Positions 7,150-19,918 of a stretch of DNA of 64,000 nucleotides are shown here, one piece after another. Position numbers and translations under genes: made by a program. Below the pieces are notes generated by a model that had not been told where the DNA came from, ran no database searches, and saw only the letters and a list, made by a program, of their open reading frames with translations. The DNA is taken from the NCBI RefSeq assembly GCF_900086645.1, contig NZ_LT576451.1, forward strand, positions 2,480,001-2,544,000. Direction: 5' to 3'. The DNA is from Curtobacterium sp. 9128. Lineage in GTDB: Bacteria > Actinomycetota > Actinomycetes > Actinomycetales > Microbacteriaceae. Each line of letters begins with the position of its first letter. The stretch's first letter is position 1.

Positions 7150-9183
7150 ATGCGCCGTTGGCGGATGGTGGCAGCCGGGTTGACCGGGATCGTCCTCGCG
7201 ACGGGGTTGGCCCTCGGGGGTGCGACGAGCGCCTCGGCCGCGCCGGCGCAGCACTGGGGGGACTTCACGGTCAGCGGGACCGGCAAGGACTACCACGGCA
7301 CCATGACGATGCCGGGGTTCCCGGAGACCACGTTCAGGTCGACCGCGTCCCAGGCGACCGTCATCAGCGGCGCGTCCACGTGGCAGTCCGCCGCGACCGG
7401 GCCCGGTCAGCTGTACGGGTCGAGCAAGGGGCACACCTACATCAACCAGCGGCCGAACGCGAACAACGCCGGCAGCCCGTCCGTGACGACCTACACCTTC
7501 GACGGGAGCACCCCGGTCGGCAGCTGGTCCTTCGTCCTGGGTGACATCGACGCCGACCAGGCGACGATCTCCGCCACCGTCGCGGGCGGTGGGACCGCCA
7601 CGCCGGCGCAGCTCGGGTACCAGGGCTCGTACAACTCGTGCTCGGTGTCCTCGCCTGGTGGGTGGTCCTGCACGCCGGACCCCGACGGCACGACCGGGCA
7701 GGACAAGCCGACCTGGAACGACACGACGGGGACGCTCACGGGCAACACCGCAGCGAACGACACCGCCGGCGCGTCCGCCTGGTTCACCCCGACGGTCCCG
7801 CTCCTCAGCCTGACGGTCAGCTACCAGTGGCGCAGCGGCTTCCCCGTGTACCAGACGTGGTTCGCGTCGCGGACGGCGGCGCTGAGCGGTGTCGCCACCC
7901 TCGACACGACGCCGATCCCGGGCGCGACCGTCACCGTGACGGCTCCCAGGGGGACGATCTACACCACCACGACGGGCACCGACGGCTCCTACTCGTTCCC
8001 GGACCTGCCGCAGATCGGCGGGTACACGGTCGAGGTCACGCCCCCGAGCGGCGCCGAACCCCTCGATCAGAGCAGCACCGTGAGTCTCGTCGGGACCGAC
8101 GGCAGGGCAGATCGCGCGTTCACGGCTCCGAACGGCACCGCATCCGTCATCGGGACCGTCACCGGCGAGGACGGCACGACCCCTGCGGCGAACGTGCCGG
8201 TCGTCATCATCGACCCGGCGGACGGCTCCACCCTCGTGACCACGGAGACCAACAGCGAGGGCGTCTACACGGGCTCCGGCCTGCCCCCGGAGTCCGATCT
8301 GGCCGTGTCGGTGGGCGGTGCCGACCCGGTGCCGATCAGGACCGGGGAAGCCGGCGTGCCGCCGGAGCAGCTGGACCCCATCGCCGCTCCGCCGACTGCC
8401 GTCGCGACGATCTCCGGCACCGTCACACTCGACACGATCGCGGTTCCTGCGGGGGTGGTCGTCGACCTGCTCGACGCCGACGGCAACGTGCTGGCGTCCA
8501 CGACGACCGGTGCAGGTGGCGGGTACGAGTTCACGACCGTCCCCGGCGCCTACACGGTGCGCTCCGCGCTCCCGGCTGAGGGCGCCGAGGGAGCCTCGAC
8601 CCTGGCGGTGGACACGACCGGCGGGCTGGACGTCACGAACGCGGACTTCGCCTTCACCACACCGGAGCCGGCGGCGCCGCAGGTCGTCGAGCAGCCGGGT
8701 ACCGTGACCGACACGAACGGCGACCCCGTCGCAGGTGTCCAGGTCGTGGCGACACCGACCGACCCGGACGCGGGAGAGCCGGTGACCACGACGACTGGTC
8801 GCGACGGCTCGTTCGTGCTGCCGGGGCTCAACCCCACCTCGGAGTACGAGGTCGTCGTGGGCACCGGTGAGGACCCTGGTCAGCGGAAGACGATCACCAC
8901 CCCGGAGACGGGTTCGGGCGACCCGATCGCGTTCGTCGTCCCGGCAGCGGTGACCCCGACGCCGACCGTTCCCCCGACGACTCCGCCGGTGTCCGGTGGT
9001 GGCAACGGCACGACGCCGGTGTCCTCGACGGGTGGCTCGTCGTCCACCGGTGCCCTCGCCTACACGGGCGCTGACCTCACCCCGGGGCTGATCGCAGCCG
9101 GCGTGCTCGTGCTCCTCGGTGCCGGGCTGCTCACCTTCCGAGCCGCTCGCAACCGCCGCCGCTCGGAGCACCTGCAGGACTGA
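7150..9183 (+). CDS. Cell-wall-anchored protein with carboxypeptidase-regulatory/CnaB-like repeats
   Basis: This 677-residue secreted protein begins with a signal peptide (MRRWRMVAAG, hydrophobic core, cleavage near SASAAPA). An N-terminal domain of about 215 residues has two cysteines and is Gly/Thr rich. At least four repeats of about 85 residues follow, with patterns such as GVATLDTTPIPGATVTVTAP and DGSYSFPDLP, the prealbumin-like carboxypeptidase-regulatory or CnaB fold. A Pro/Thr/Ser linker leads to LAYTG near residue 635, a hydrophobic segment and RNRRR. LAxTG fits class E sortase anchoring common in Actinobacteria. No sortase is in the window. Probably a surface adhesin or scaffold. 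Confidence 0.85.
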   Translation: MRRWRMVAAGLTGIVLATGLALGGATSASAAPAQHWGDFTVSGTGKDYHGTMTMPGFPETTFRSTASQATVISGASTWQSAATGPGQLYGSSKGHTYINQRPNANNAGSPSVTTYTFDGSTPVGSWSFVLGDIDADQATISATVAGGGTATPAQLGYQGSYNSCSVSSPGGWSCTPDPDGTTGQDKPTWNDTTGTLTGNTAANDTAGASAWFTPTVPLLSLTVSYQWRSGFPVYQTWFASRTAALSGVATLDTTPIPGATVTVTAPRGTIYTTTTGTDGSYSFPDLPQIGGYTVEVTPPSGAEPLDQSSTVSLVGTDGRADRAFTAPNGTASVIGTVTGEDGTTPAANVPVVIIDPADGSTLVTTETNSEGVYTGSGLPPESDLAVSVGGADPVPIRTGEAGVPPEQLDPIAAPPTAVATISGTVTLDTIAVPAGVVVDLLDADGNVLASTTTGAGGGYEFTTVPGAYTVRSALPAEGAEGASTLAVDTTGGLDVTNADFAFTTPEPAAPQVVEQPGTVTDTNGDPVAGVQVVATPTDPDAGEPVTTTTGRDGSFVLPGLNPTSEYEVVVGTGEDPGQRKTITTPETGSGDPIAFVVPAAVTPTPTVPPTTPPVSGGGNGTTPVSSTGGSSSTGALAYTGADLTPGLIAAGVLVLLGAGLLTFRAARNRRRSEHLQD

Positions 9184-9228
9184 CCCCGGGCGCCGCTCGC
9201 GGTCGCCGCCGATGGTGCGGCACTTCCG

Positions 9229-9286
9229 CACAACCGAAAGCGATCCGCGCCACGACTTCTCGTGGCGCGGGTCGCTTTTCGTTGTG
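9229..9286. terminator. Long bidirectional hairpin terminator
   Basis: CACAAC pairs with GTTGTG and the inner arm CGCGCCACGA pairs with TCGTGGCGCG around a CTTC loop. The A-rich stretch on one side and TTTTCG on the other suit termination of both convergent genes. Confidence 0.85.
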
Positions 9287-9351
9287 TGAGAGCGAACCGC
9301 ACCACGCCGGTGTACCCGCGCGCCGCCGCCGCCCGCCCGCCGCCCGCCGCG

Positions 9352-10716
9352 TCAGCGCGAGCGCTGTGTCCGCGTCGTCCCGGTGATCGTCGCGACGGAC
9401 CCCGTCATCGTCTGGATCGCCCGGCTGATCGTCGGCATCGACGTGGTGACGACCCCGAGCGACGACGTGATCGCCTCGATCGACGAGGTCGACAGGTGCT
9501 CCTGGTGCGTCGTCCGCAGCGGGAAGCCCCGACGGGCAGCGACGACGACCCCGAGGGACCCGAGCAGCACGACGGCTCCGGCGAAGGGCATCGTCTGCAT
9601 GCCCGAGAGCCCGAGCACCTGCCCGCCGATGGCCGCACCGCCGGCGATGCCGATGTTCGACGCCCCGTTGACGAGCGCCCCCGCGATGTCGGGGGAGACG
9701 CCCCCTGTGCGGATCGCAGCCGCCATGAACAGCGTCCCCGTCGTGCCGTTCGCAGCCATCCAGACACCCGCGACGATCATCGTGCCGATGAGCGAACCGT
9801 GCACGAACGGCAGTGCGACGAAGGCGGCTGCCATCGTGGCGACCGCGGCGATGAGCGTCTGCCGGGGTGCCTTGTCGACGAACATGCCGGCGAGCCAGAG
9901 CCCGATCACCCCGGTGCCGCCGAGGACGAGCAGCGCCCCGCTCACGAGGCCCGAGGCGAGCCCGGCGTCGATCGCGTACGGCCCGATGTACGTGTAGACG
10001 ATGTAGTGCCCCGCGAAGAGCAGCAGGTCGGCCACGACGACGGCGAGCAGCCCGCTGCGTGCCCATGCCTTCGGCGACCCGATGTGCGGCGAGGACGTGC
10101 CGCGGACGCCGGGCAGGAACGCCAGGGCCACGACGGCCAGGATCGCCGCGCAGACCGCGACGGCACCGACCGCCGGGCGCCACCCGATCGACTGCCCGAC
10201 CCCGGTTGCGAGGGGCACGCCGATGACGAAGCCCAGCGAGCTGCCGGAGTAGACGAACGCGATGGCACGGCCGGCGAGCCGCGGCGGCACGATGCGCGTG
10301 GCGTACGCCGACGCGACCGAGAAGAACAGCGCGTGCGCGATGCCACCGACGACCCGGCCGGCGCAGACGATCGCGAAGGACGGCGCGAGCGCGATCATCA
10401 AGTTGGAGACGGTGTACCCGACGAGTGTCGACACGAGCACGGTCTTCCTCGGCAACCGTGCGGTGAGCGACGTCAGGGGAAGCGCGAGCAGTGCCACGGC
10501 GGTGGCGTAGACGGTGATGACGATGCCCATGGTGGACTCGGTGACGCCGAGGTCCTTGCTCATGGTACCGAGCAGCCCGACGGGCATCAGCTCGGTCGTG
10601 ATCGCGAAGAAGGTCGCGAGACCGAGGACGGCGATGCCGACGACGGCCTTCGAGGTCAGGACGGACGTCGAGACCGTGGACGTGGTCGTGCTGATGGACG
10701 CTGTGCTGGTGGACAC
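9352..10716 (-). CDS. MFS efflux transporter (DHA1/AraJ-like)
   Basis: This protein of about 454 residues has 12 predicted membrane spans. The loop between spans 2 and 3 holds TARLPRKTVLV, and a motif-C-like glycine-rich stretch GSSLGFVIGVPLATGVG follows, typical of drug/H+ antiporters of the AraJ/YdhP/CmlR group. The N-terminus is almost only Ser, Thr and Val before the first span, and the C-terminal 50 residues are also Ser/Thr rich. The GTG start is preferred because GAGGAGG lies eight bases upstream; an ATG 48 bases earlier lacks that support. Probable export of drugs or sugars; the substrate is unknown. Confidence 0.87.
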   Translation of the reverse strand: MSTSTASISTTTSTVSTSVLTSKAVVGIAVLGLATFFAITTELMPVGLLGTMSKDLGVTESTMGIVITVYATAVALLALPLTSLTARLPRKTVLVSTLVGYTVSNLMIALAPSFAIVCAGRVVGGIAHALFFSVASAYATRIVPPRLAGRAIAFVYSGSSLGFVIGVPLATGVGQSIGWRPAVGAVAVCAAILAVVALAFLPGVRGTSSPHIGSPKAWARSGLLAVVVADLLLFAGHYIVYTYIGPYAIDAGLASGLVSGALLVLGGTGVIGLWLAGMFVDKAPRQTLIAAVATMAAAFVALPFVHGSLIGTMIVAGVWMAANGTTGTLFMAAAIRTGGVSPDIAGALVNGASNIGIAGGAAIGGQVLGLSGMQTMPFAGAVVLLGSLGVVVAARRGFPLRTTHQEHLSTSSIEAITSSLGVVTTSMPTISRAIQTMTGSVATITGTTRTQRSR

Positions 10717-10947
10717 GGTGCTGACCTCCTCAAGGCGTGGCGGAGCGCGCGACGGGGATGTCACGTCGGCGACACCACGACCGGGTCGGTCGGGCAGTGC
10801 GCGCTCGCGGGTTGTGGGTGTGTTGGTTGGTCACTCCACGGCGAGTGCGATCCATCCAGTGTTGCACGATGAACCGGACCTGGCGAGGGCCCTTGCCGAG
10901 AATGTCCTAGGAGCGCTCCAACGCAGGAGTTGCGCGGGCATTCCCGA

Positions 10948-11817
10948 TCAGTACTCGTTCGTCACGAGCCCCTGGACGCCGCCACCCGAAAGGTTGACCG
11001 TGAGCGTCCCGCTGAGCGACGACGCCGAGAGCGACACCGACCCGTGCAACGCGTCCTCCCGCGGGTAGCAGGCAGTCGTGGCCTGCAGCCGGTCCGCCGT
11101 CGCCACCAGGCAGATCGTGGACCGGTCGGAGCCGACGCCCGCCCAGACGTTCCACGGTGTCGCCGAGTCGTCGCCGCTCAGCGACCGGTTCGTGAACACG
11201 AGTCGGGTCGTGTGCAGGCTCACCGGCACCTCGAACGAGCCCGGCAGCTGGTCCGCGTACGTCTGCGGCGCGTCGAGGAGCTGCTCGAGGGTCACCGTGC
11301 CCGCGGTCGGGGTCACCGACGGCGACGCGGGTGTGTCCGGACGTGCGGTCCCGACGACGAGTCCGGTGCCGAACGCGACGACGACGGCCGCGGCGACGCC
11401 GCCGGCGATCCACGGTCGCGCACGCCGCTCGCCGAGCACCCGCCGCACGCGCGCCCAGACCGACGACGGTGGCGTCACGGACTCGTCGTCAGTACCGGAC
11501 CGGCGGTCCGGCTCGGTCGATCGGTCGCCCTCGGCCTGGAGGCCCGGCTCACCCTGGTCGGTCGACCGCTCGTCCGGCACGGGGTCGGGTCTCGGCGCCG
11601 TGGTCGGCTCGGGCACCGGCGCTGCGGCAGGTACGTGGATGGCCTCCGCTGCCGCAGGCTCGCGGCGGACGGTGCTCGAGCGTCGCTGCGCCCGTCGATC
11701 GAGGTCCGCCAGCGCGATGCGCGCCTTCGCGGCCTCCGCCTCGGGGGACCCCGCGCCCCACGCCACACGTTCCAGGCGCGCTCGGGCGTCCCTGGTGTCG
11801 TCGCCGTCGTCGGCCAT
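10948..11817 (-). CDS. Single-pass membrane protein of unknown function
   Basis: I do not recognise this 289-residue protein. Residues 1-45 are charged and probably helical (ARLERVAWGAGSPEAEAAKARI). Residues 50-120 are disordered and rich in Pro, Glu, Asp and Arg. One membrane span, WIAGGVAAAVVVAFGTGLVVG, lies near 135-155. The extracytoplasmic part has two cysteines (TICLV and TACYP) and ends in a Ser/Gly/Thr beta-like stretch. It is laid out like an anti-sigma or sensor protein with an outside domain, but no sigma factor is adjacent. An ATG with GGAG six bases upstream marks the start. Confidence 0.72.
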   Translation of the reverse strand: MADDGDDTRDARARLERVAWGAGSPEAEAAKARIALADLDRRAQRRSSTVRREPAAAEAIHVPAAAPVPEPTTAPRPDPVPDERSTDQGEPGLQAEGDRSTEPDRRSGTDDESVTPPSSVWARVRRVLGERRARPWIAGGVAAAVVVAFGTGLVVGTARPDTPASPSVTPTAGTVTLEQLLDAPQTYADQLPGSFEVPVSLHTTRLVFTNRSLSGDDSATPWNVWAGVGSDRSTICLVATADRLQATTACYPREDALHGSVSLSASSLSGTLTVNLSGGGVQGLVTNEY

Positions 11818-11910
11818 GCGTGCTCCCGGATTCCGGCCGCTGCTCTCCCGCTCATCGTGGCACTCCGCAGCGCGCCGTGCTCGCCCAGTTCGGGGGAGTA
11901 GGCCTGGCGC

Positions 11911-12105
11911 ATGACCTCACCCCGCGAACCCGACCCCGAGATCGTCGAACCCGTCAGCCGCGACACGCAGTCCGGCGAGGCCGACTACGTCGCGACGAAC
12001 CCCGGCGGCAGTGGCACGGAGCGCCACAACCCCCTCCCGGAAGAGGAGCAGGGCCGCGGCACCGAGTACGACCCCGTGGACCAGGGCCCTCAGCACGAGG
12101 GCTGA
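11911..12105 (+). CDS. Small acidic hydrophilic protein
   Basis: This 64-residue protein is rich in Glu, Asp, Pro and Gly and lacks hydrophobic segments, so it is likely disordered. It starts MTSPREPDPEIVEPVSRDT. A GGGGGAG run lies 12 bases before the ATG and GTAGGCC lies seven bases before it, so initiation may be leaderless. It diverges from the membrane protein gene, and the 60-bp palindrome array begins 35 bp after its stop. Function unknown. Confidence 0.6.
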   Translation: MTSPREPDPEIVEPVSRDTQSGEADYVATNPGGSGTERHNPLPEEEQGRGTEYDPVDQGPQHEG

Positions 12106-12139
12106 TCCCCACACCCTGCGAGCCCCGGGGTCCAACCCG

Positions 12140-12484
12140 ATCGAGTGCGCGCTCGTGGCGACCCAATCCCGGTCGCCCCGACTGTTCCGCGCACTCGATC
12201 CAGTCCCGGCGCCCAACCGCATCGAGTGCGCACTCGTGGCGACCCGAACCCAGTCGCCTCGACTGTTCCGCGCACTCGATCCGGCTCCCGGAGCCCGACC
12301 CCATCGAGTGCGCACTCGTGGCGACCCGAACCCAGTCGCCCTGACCTTTTCCGCGCACTCGATCCGGCTCCCGGAGCCCGAAGTACTTCCGCGCACTCGA
12401 TCCGGCTCCCCGAGCCCGAAGCGATCGAGTGCGCAGTCGTGGCCGCCACCGGATCCCTCGTGCCACCCTTTCCACGCATTCGAC
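12140..12484. repeat. Array of 60-bp palindromic elements (REP-like)
   Basis: Three elements of 60-61 bp (12140-12199, 12221-12280, 12303-12363) each begin ATCGAGTGCGC and end with its exact reverse complement GCGCACTCGAT. Inside is a second inverted pair, GGCGAC and GTCGCC. The spacers contain GGCTCCCGGAGCC, itself a palindrome. A lone right arm lies at 12391-12401 and a degenerate fourth element at 12424-12484. The array fills the gap between two genes of the same strand. It is not CRISPR-like: the units are hairpins and the spacers are similar to each other. Confidence 0.85.
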
Positions 12485-12596
12485 CCGGGTGCCCCGCCCG
12501 GAACACTTCTGCGCACTCCACCCCGAGGCACAGGAGGTTCGGCGTACGCCCGCGTGCCGCCGACGGCATGCGTCCCGCGCGGGGGAGGATCACGGC

Positions 12597-13082
12597 ATGA
12601 GCGTTGGATCCCCGAGCACCCCTGCCACGCTCGCGCTGGAGCGGGCAGGCGTCCCGTTCACCCCGCACGTGTACGAGCACCACGAGACCGCGACGAACTT
12701 CGGCGAAGAGGCGGCCGCCGCGCTCGGCCTCCGTGAGGAGCAGGTCTTCAAGACGCTGATCGTCTCCGTCGACGGGGCCCTGGCGGTCGCGATCGTCCCG
12801 GTCGCGAATCGTCTGGACCTCAAGGCCATCGCCGCGGCGGTCGGGGGCAAGAGGGCCACGCTCGCCGACCCTGCCCTCGCCGAGAAGCGCACCGGCTACG
12901 TCGTCGGCGGGATCAGCCCCGTCGGCCAGCGGTCCCGGACCCGTACCGTGCTCGACGAGTCGGCGACCGAGTACGCGACGATCTTCGTGTCCGGCGGCCG
13001 TCGGGGCTTCGACATCGAGATCGCCCCGAGCGACCTGCTCGCGGTCACCGAGGCCACGACCGCTGCGATCGCCCGCACCTGA
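12597..13082 (+). CDS. ybaK: YbaK/EbsC-type aminoacyl-tRNA deacylase
   Basis: This 161-residue protein is a full-length YbaK domain. It has HVYEHHETATNFGEEAAAALG near the start, VFKTLIVSVDG with the conserved lysine, VIPVANRLDLKAIAAAVGGK-like strands in the middle, and YVVGGISPVGQ near residue 105. YbaK hydrolyses mischarged Cys-tRNAPro (and related species) in the cytoplasm, keeping Cys out of Pro codons. A GGGGGAGGA ribosome-binding site precedes the ATG. The fold assignment is secure; Cys-tRNAPro specificity is inferred from the YbaK-like GGISP loop. Confidence 0.88.
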   Translation: MSVGSPSTPATLALERAGVPFTPHVYEHHETATNFGEEAAAALGLREEQVFKTLIVSVDGALAVAIVPVANRLDLKAIAAAVGGKRATLADPALAEKRTGYVVGGISPVGQRSRTRTVLDESATEYATIFVSGGRRGFDIEIAPSDLLAVTEATTAAIART

Positions 13083-13177
13083 GTGCGGCCCTGAGTGCGG
13101 CCCTGGTTCTGGACCTGAGTCGGCTCGCCGCAAGTTTCTCGCTCGACCGGGAATGACCCGGCACCTCCTGCGTTGCA

Positions 13178-13197
13178 TTGAGTCAAAGGCACTCAAG
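13178..13197 (+). promoter_or_regulatory. HAIR operator (HspR binding site)
   Basis: TTGAGT, seven bases, then ACTCAAG match the HspR-associated inverted repeat CTTGAGT-N7-ACTCAAG known from actinobacterial dnaK and clpB promoters. It lies 17 bases before the proposed start codon of the Clp ATPase, where a bound repressor would block transcription or initiation. Confidence 0.85.
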
Positions 13198-13213
13198 TTC
13201 CCAGGAGGTCCCG

Positions 13214-15817
<2,604 letters not shown>

Positions 15818-15830
15818 TCCAGCTCGGTCA

Positions 15831-15867
15831 CGAACGTCCCGGAACCACTTCGGTTCCGGGGCGTTCG
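15831..15867 (+). terminator. Hairpin terminator after Clp ATPase
   Basis: CGAACGTCCCGGAACC and GGTTCCGGGGCGTTCG form a 16-bp stem with one mismatch around ACTTC. The outer arm CGAACG.CCC is shared with two other terminators in the window. Confidence 0.8.
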
Positions 15868-15908
15868 TCGTGTTCGGGAATGCAATTCTTCTTTCTTCCG
15901 TTTTCCGC

Positions 15909-15938
15909 TTGCGCTCCTGCCGGGAATGTGGATAGTGT
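15909..15938 (+). promoter_or_regulatory. Candidate promoter (TTGCGC-18-TAGTGT) for a micro-ORF
   Basis: A -35-like TTGCGC and a -10-like TAGTGT stand 18 bases apart, ahead of a GGGGG ribosome-binding site and a 27-codon ORF. Unusually AT-rich sequence precedes it. Confidence 0.4.
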
Positions 15939-15997
15939 TCTCACGCCGCGAACGATCTGGTTGCGGCACCCAGACCTCGTGCCGAAAGGGGGCCGAC

Positions 15998-16081
15998 ATG
16001 TTCACCAACACCATCACCACGCAGACGCCGTTCCGTGCAGTCCGTGGGATCACCGGCGCCCCGCTCGCCGGGTCCCGCTGA
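15998..16081 (+). CDS. Candidate 27-residue micro-protein
   Basis: The ORF starts with ATG six bases after an AAAGGGGG purine run and reads MFTNTITTQTPFRAVRGITG, ending in LAGSR. It has a plausible promoter upstream and stands alone after a strong terminator. It could be a real small peptide or the remnant of a longer gene. Coding status cannot be shown from sequence alone. Confidence 0.35.
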   Translation: MFTNTITTQTPFRAVRGITGAPLAGSR

Positions 16082-16419
16082 CGCGGAACGTCCGCCACAC
16101 GCCTGATCTCCGCACCCCTTCGGTGTGCGCGCTGAGCACGGCTCGCGCAGGGATCGTCCGAGGCTGACCGGCCGCCGTCGGTGCTCGCCGGACCGCCGCA
16201 TCGCGGTCATGGTCCGGCGCACGACGACGACCGGGAATGCCGTCGGGAATGTCGGTGGTGGCTGCGACGATTTCCGTGTCACGACGTTCTCCTGACCGAT
16301 TCCGGGTCATTCGGTGCGAATGCATCGATTCCGGGTCCGGTCCATTCCCCACGCCCGGCATGGGGTGATTCACCATGCCCTCTTCTTGTTCAACATTCCT
16401 TCATCGAACGGTGACCACG
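16082..16419. other. 338-bp intergenic region with no supported gene
   Basis: The stretch holds repeated short motifs (CGGGAATG and its complement CATTCCC, and GATTCCGGGTC twice) and is less GC-rich than its surroundings. I see no ORF with a credible start, no hairpin and no RNA gene. It may carry the promoter of the following small gene. Confidence 0.5.
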
Positions 16420-16653
16420 ATGTCAACGAAGTCCGTCCTCCGTCCCCCCGAAGCGCTCGACGCGCCCCGCACGGTCTCCCTGACCGACCGGGTCGCGCTG
16501 CGCATCGGGATGGCACTCATCATCTGGAGCCGCCGCACCCGTCGTGTCCGGCCCTCGATCGACCCCGCGCTGCGCGTGCAGCTCGAGCGCGAGCGCGCCG
16601 AGCGTGAAGCCCAGTGGCTGATGCTCGGTGCCGGCATGCGCGTGTGGCGCTGA
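16420..16653 (+). CDS. Small basic protein, possibly membrane-associated
   Basis: This 77-residue protein is not recognised. It has a polar start (MSTKSVLRPPEALDAPR), one hydrophobic patch VALRIGMALIIWS near residues 25-38, then a strongly basic stretch (RRTRRVRPSID) and an amphipathic helix RVQLERERAEREAQWLML. The layout suggests a membrane-peripheral helix. The chosen ATG follows a weak ribosome-binding site; a GTG nine bases earlier and an ATG at 16375 are alternatives. A strong terminator begins at its stop codon, which supports a real transcript. Confidence 0.6.
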   Translation: MSTKSVLRPPEALDAPRTVSLTDRVALRIGMALIIWSRRTRRVRPSIDPALRVQLERERAEREAQWLMLGAGMRVWR

Positions 16654-16694
16654 CGACGAACGCCCGGCACCTCGTGTGCCGGGCGTTCGTCGTC
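16652..16694. terminator. Perfect 19-bp hairpin overlapping a stop codon
   Basis: GACGACGAACGCCCGGCAC pairs fully with its reverse complement around CTCGT. The stem begins inside the TGA of the preceding small gene, so terminator and stop are merged. The adenine phosphoribosyltransferase promoter follows at once. Confidence 0.88.
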
Positions 16695-16701
16695 GAACCC
16701 G

Positions 16702-16707
16702 TACCGT
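16702..16707 (+). promoter_or_regulatory. -10 hexamer TACCGT, leaderless promoter for apt
   Basis: It ends six bases before the GTG start, with no ribosome-binding site between and a terminator hairpin directly upstream. The apt transcript probably begins at its start codon. Confidence 0.5.
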
Positions 16708-16713
16708 TGTCGG

Positions 16714-17256
16714 GTGACCGAAACCGCTGCTGCCCTCGTCGAACGACTCACCGCCATCGTCCCGGACTTCCCGAAGCCGGGGATCCTGTTCCGTGACGTG
16801 ACGCCGGTGTTCTCCGACGCCGTGGCGTTCGGCCGGGTCTGCGAAGCCCTCGCAGCCCCGTTCGCGATCGGCGCCGGGTTCGACGCCGTCGCGGGCATCG
16901 AAGCACGCGGGTTCGCACTCGCCGGCGGGATCGCCGCGCAGCACCAGGTCGGCGTGCTGACGATCCGGAAGGCGGGCAAGCTCCCCGGCGAGGTCCTCAG
17001 TGAGCAGTACGCGCTCGAGTACGGCGAGGCCGAGCTCGAGCTCCGTCCGGGTCAGCTCCCGGCCGGTACGCGCGTGCTCGTGGTGGACGACGTCCTCGCG
17101 ACCGGCGGGACCGCGGACGCCACGATCACGCTGCTGGAACGTGCCGGATACCAGGCCATCGGGTTCGCGGCGCTGCTCGAACTCGACGGGCTCGCGGGCC
17201 GGGAGCGCATCGAACCGCGCCTGCCCGTGACGACGCTCGGGATGGTCCCGGCGTGA
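16714..17256 (+). CDS. apt: Adenine phosphoribosyltransferase
   Basis: This 180-residue enzyme converts adenine and PRPP to AMP in purine salvage. It has [17 protein letters not shown] at residues 18-35, [13 protein letters not shown] near 65, and the PRPP loop [14 protein letters not shown] near 125, all diagnostic for Apt. It is cytoplasmic. In many actinobacteria apt lies between secF and rel; here it stands alone upstream of thrS and a rhodanese occupies the usual slot. The GTG start is set by the homologous N-terminus and a -10 element directly upstream. Confidence 0.95.
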   Translation: MTETAAALVERLTAIVPDFPKPGILFRDVTPVFSDAVAFGRVCEALAAPFAIGAGFDAVAGIEARGFALAGGIAAQHQVGVLTIRKAGKLPGEVLSEQYALEYGEAELELRPGQLPAGTRVLVVDDVLATGGTADATITLLERAGYQAIGFAALLELDGLAGRERIEPRLPVTTLGMVPA

Positions 17257-17270
17257 CCGCCCTCGCGCAC

Positions 17271-17276
17271 TAGTCT
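17271..17276 (+). promoter_or_regulatory. -10 hexamer TAGTCT for thrS
   Basis: TAGTCT lies 35 bases before the GTG start and ahead of the GAGGAG ribosome-binding site. The leader would be about 30 nucleotides, too short for a T-box. Confidence 0.45.
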
Positions 17277-17311
17277 TGATCCACCCCATCCAACCGAGGA
17301 GTCCCATCATC

Positions 17312-19332
<2,021 letters not shown>

Positions 19333-19333
<1 letters not shown>

Positions 19334-19905
19334 TGTCGGCAGAGCAGGACGAGCCGCTGGTCATCCGGGACGCCGCCACGCAGGCGGCCGTCCCGGATGC
19401 CTTCCAGCGCCTCTGGAACCCGCACCGGATGGCGTACATCGACGCCGGTCGCGAGGGCGAGGGCCGCGGGCACAAGGACGACTGCCCGTTCTGCGAAGCA
19501 CCGCAGAAGTCCGACGATGACGCACTCATCGTCGCGCGGGGCGAGCACGCCTACGTCCTGCTCAACCTGTACCCGTACAACAACGGGCACCTGCTCGTCT
19601 GCCCCTACCGCCACACGCCCCTCTACGACGAGGCAACCCCCGAAGAACTCCGGGAGATCGGCGAGCTGACGCAGACCGCGATGCGGGTGCTCCGGCAGGT
19701 CTCGCACTGCGACGGCTTCAACATCGGCATGAACCAGGGCGAGGTCGCCGGGGCGGGCGTCGCCGGGCACCTGCACCAGCACATCGTCCCGCGGTGGGAG
19801 TCCGACTCGAACTTCTTCCCGATCATCGCCCGCACCAAGTCGATGTCCCAGATGCTCGGGGACACCCGCCGGCTCGTCGCGGAAGCGTGGCCCGCGCAGC
19901 ACTAG
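19333..19905 (+). CDS. HIT-family nucleotide phosphorylase/hydrolase
   Basis: This 190-residue HIT protein carries [10 protein letters not shown] with the histidine triad near residue 147 and CPFCEAP near 53, a probable zinc-binding pair. [19 protein letters not shown] is the conserved strand before the triad. Mycobacterial relatives next to thrS act as Ap4A phosphorylases, so a role in clearing dinucleoside polyphosphates made by synthetases is likely, by analogy. It is coupled to thrS by a TGATG overlap. The pgsA/pimA genes that follow in mycobacteria are absent here. Confidence 0.9.
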
Positions 19906-19908
19906 ACT
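19903..19908 (+). promoter_or_regulatory. -10 hexamer TAGACT for pdxS
   Basis: It overlaps the TAG stop of the HIT gene and ends ten bases before the pdxS ATG. There is no Shine-Dalgarno sequence, so pdxS would be leaderless or nearly so. Confidence 0.45.
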
Positions 19909-19918
19909 GATCGCCATC

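Noticed and set aside
12140..12484. Regularly spaced repeats resembling a small CRISPR array
   Set aside because: The repeated parts are palindromic ends of 60-bp units, spacers are near-identical to each other, and no cas gene is present.
17271..17311. Possible T-box or other riboswitch ahead of thrS
   Set aside because: The predicted leader is only about 30 nucleotides, too short for a structured regulator, and no terminator hairpin lies in it.
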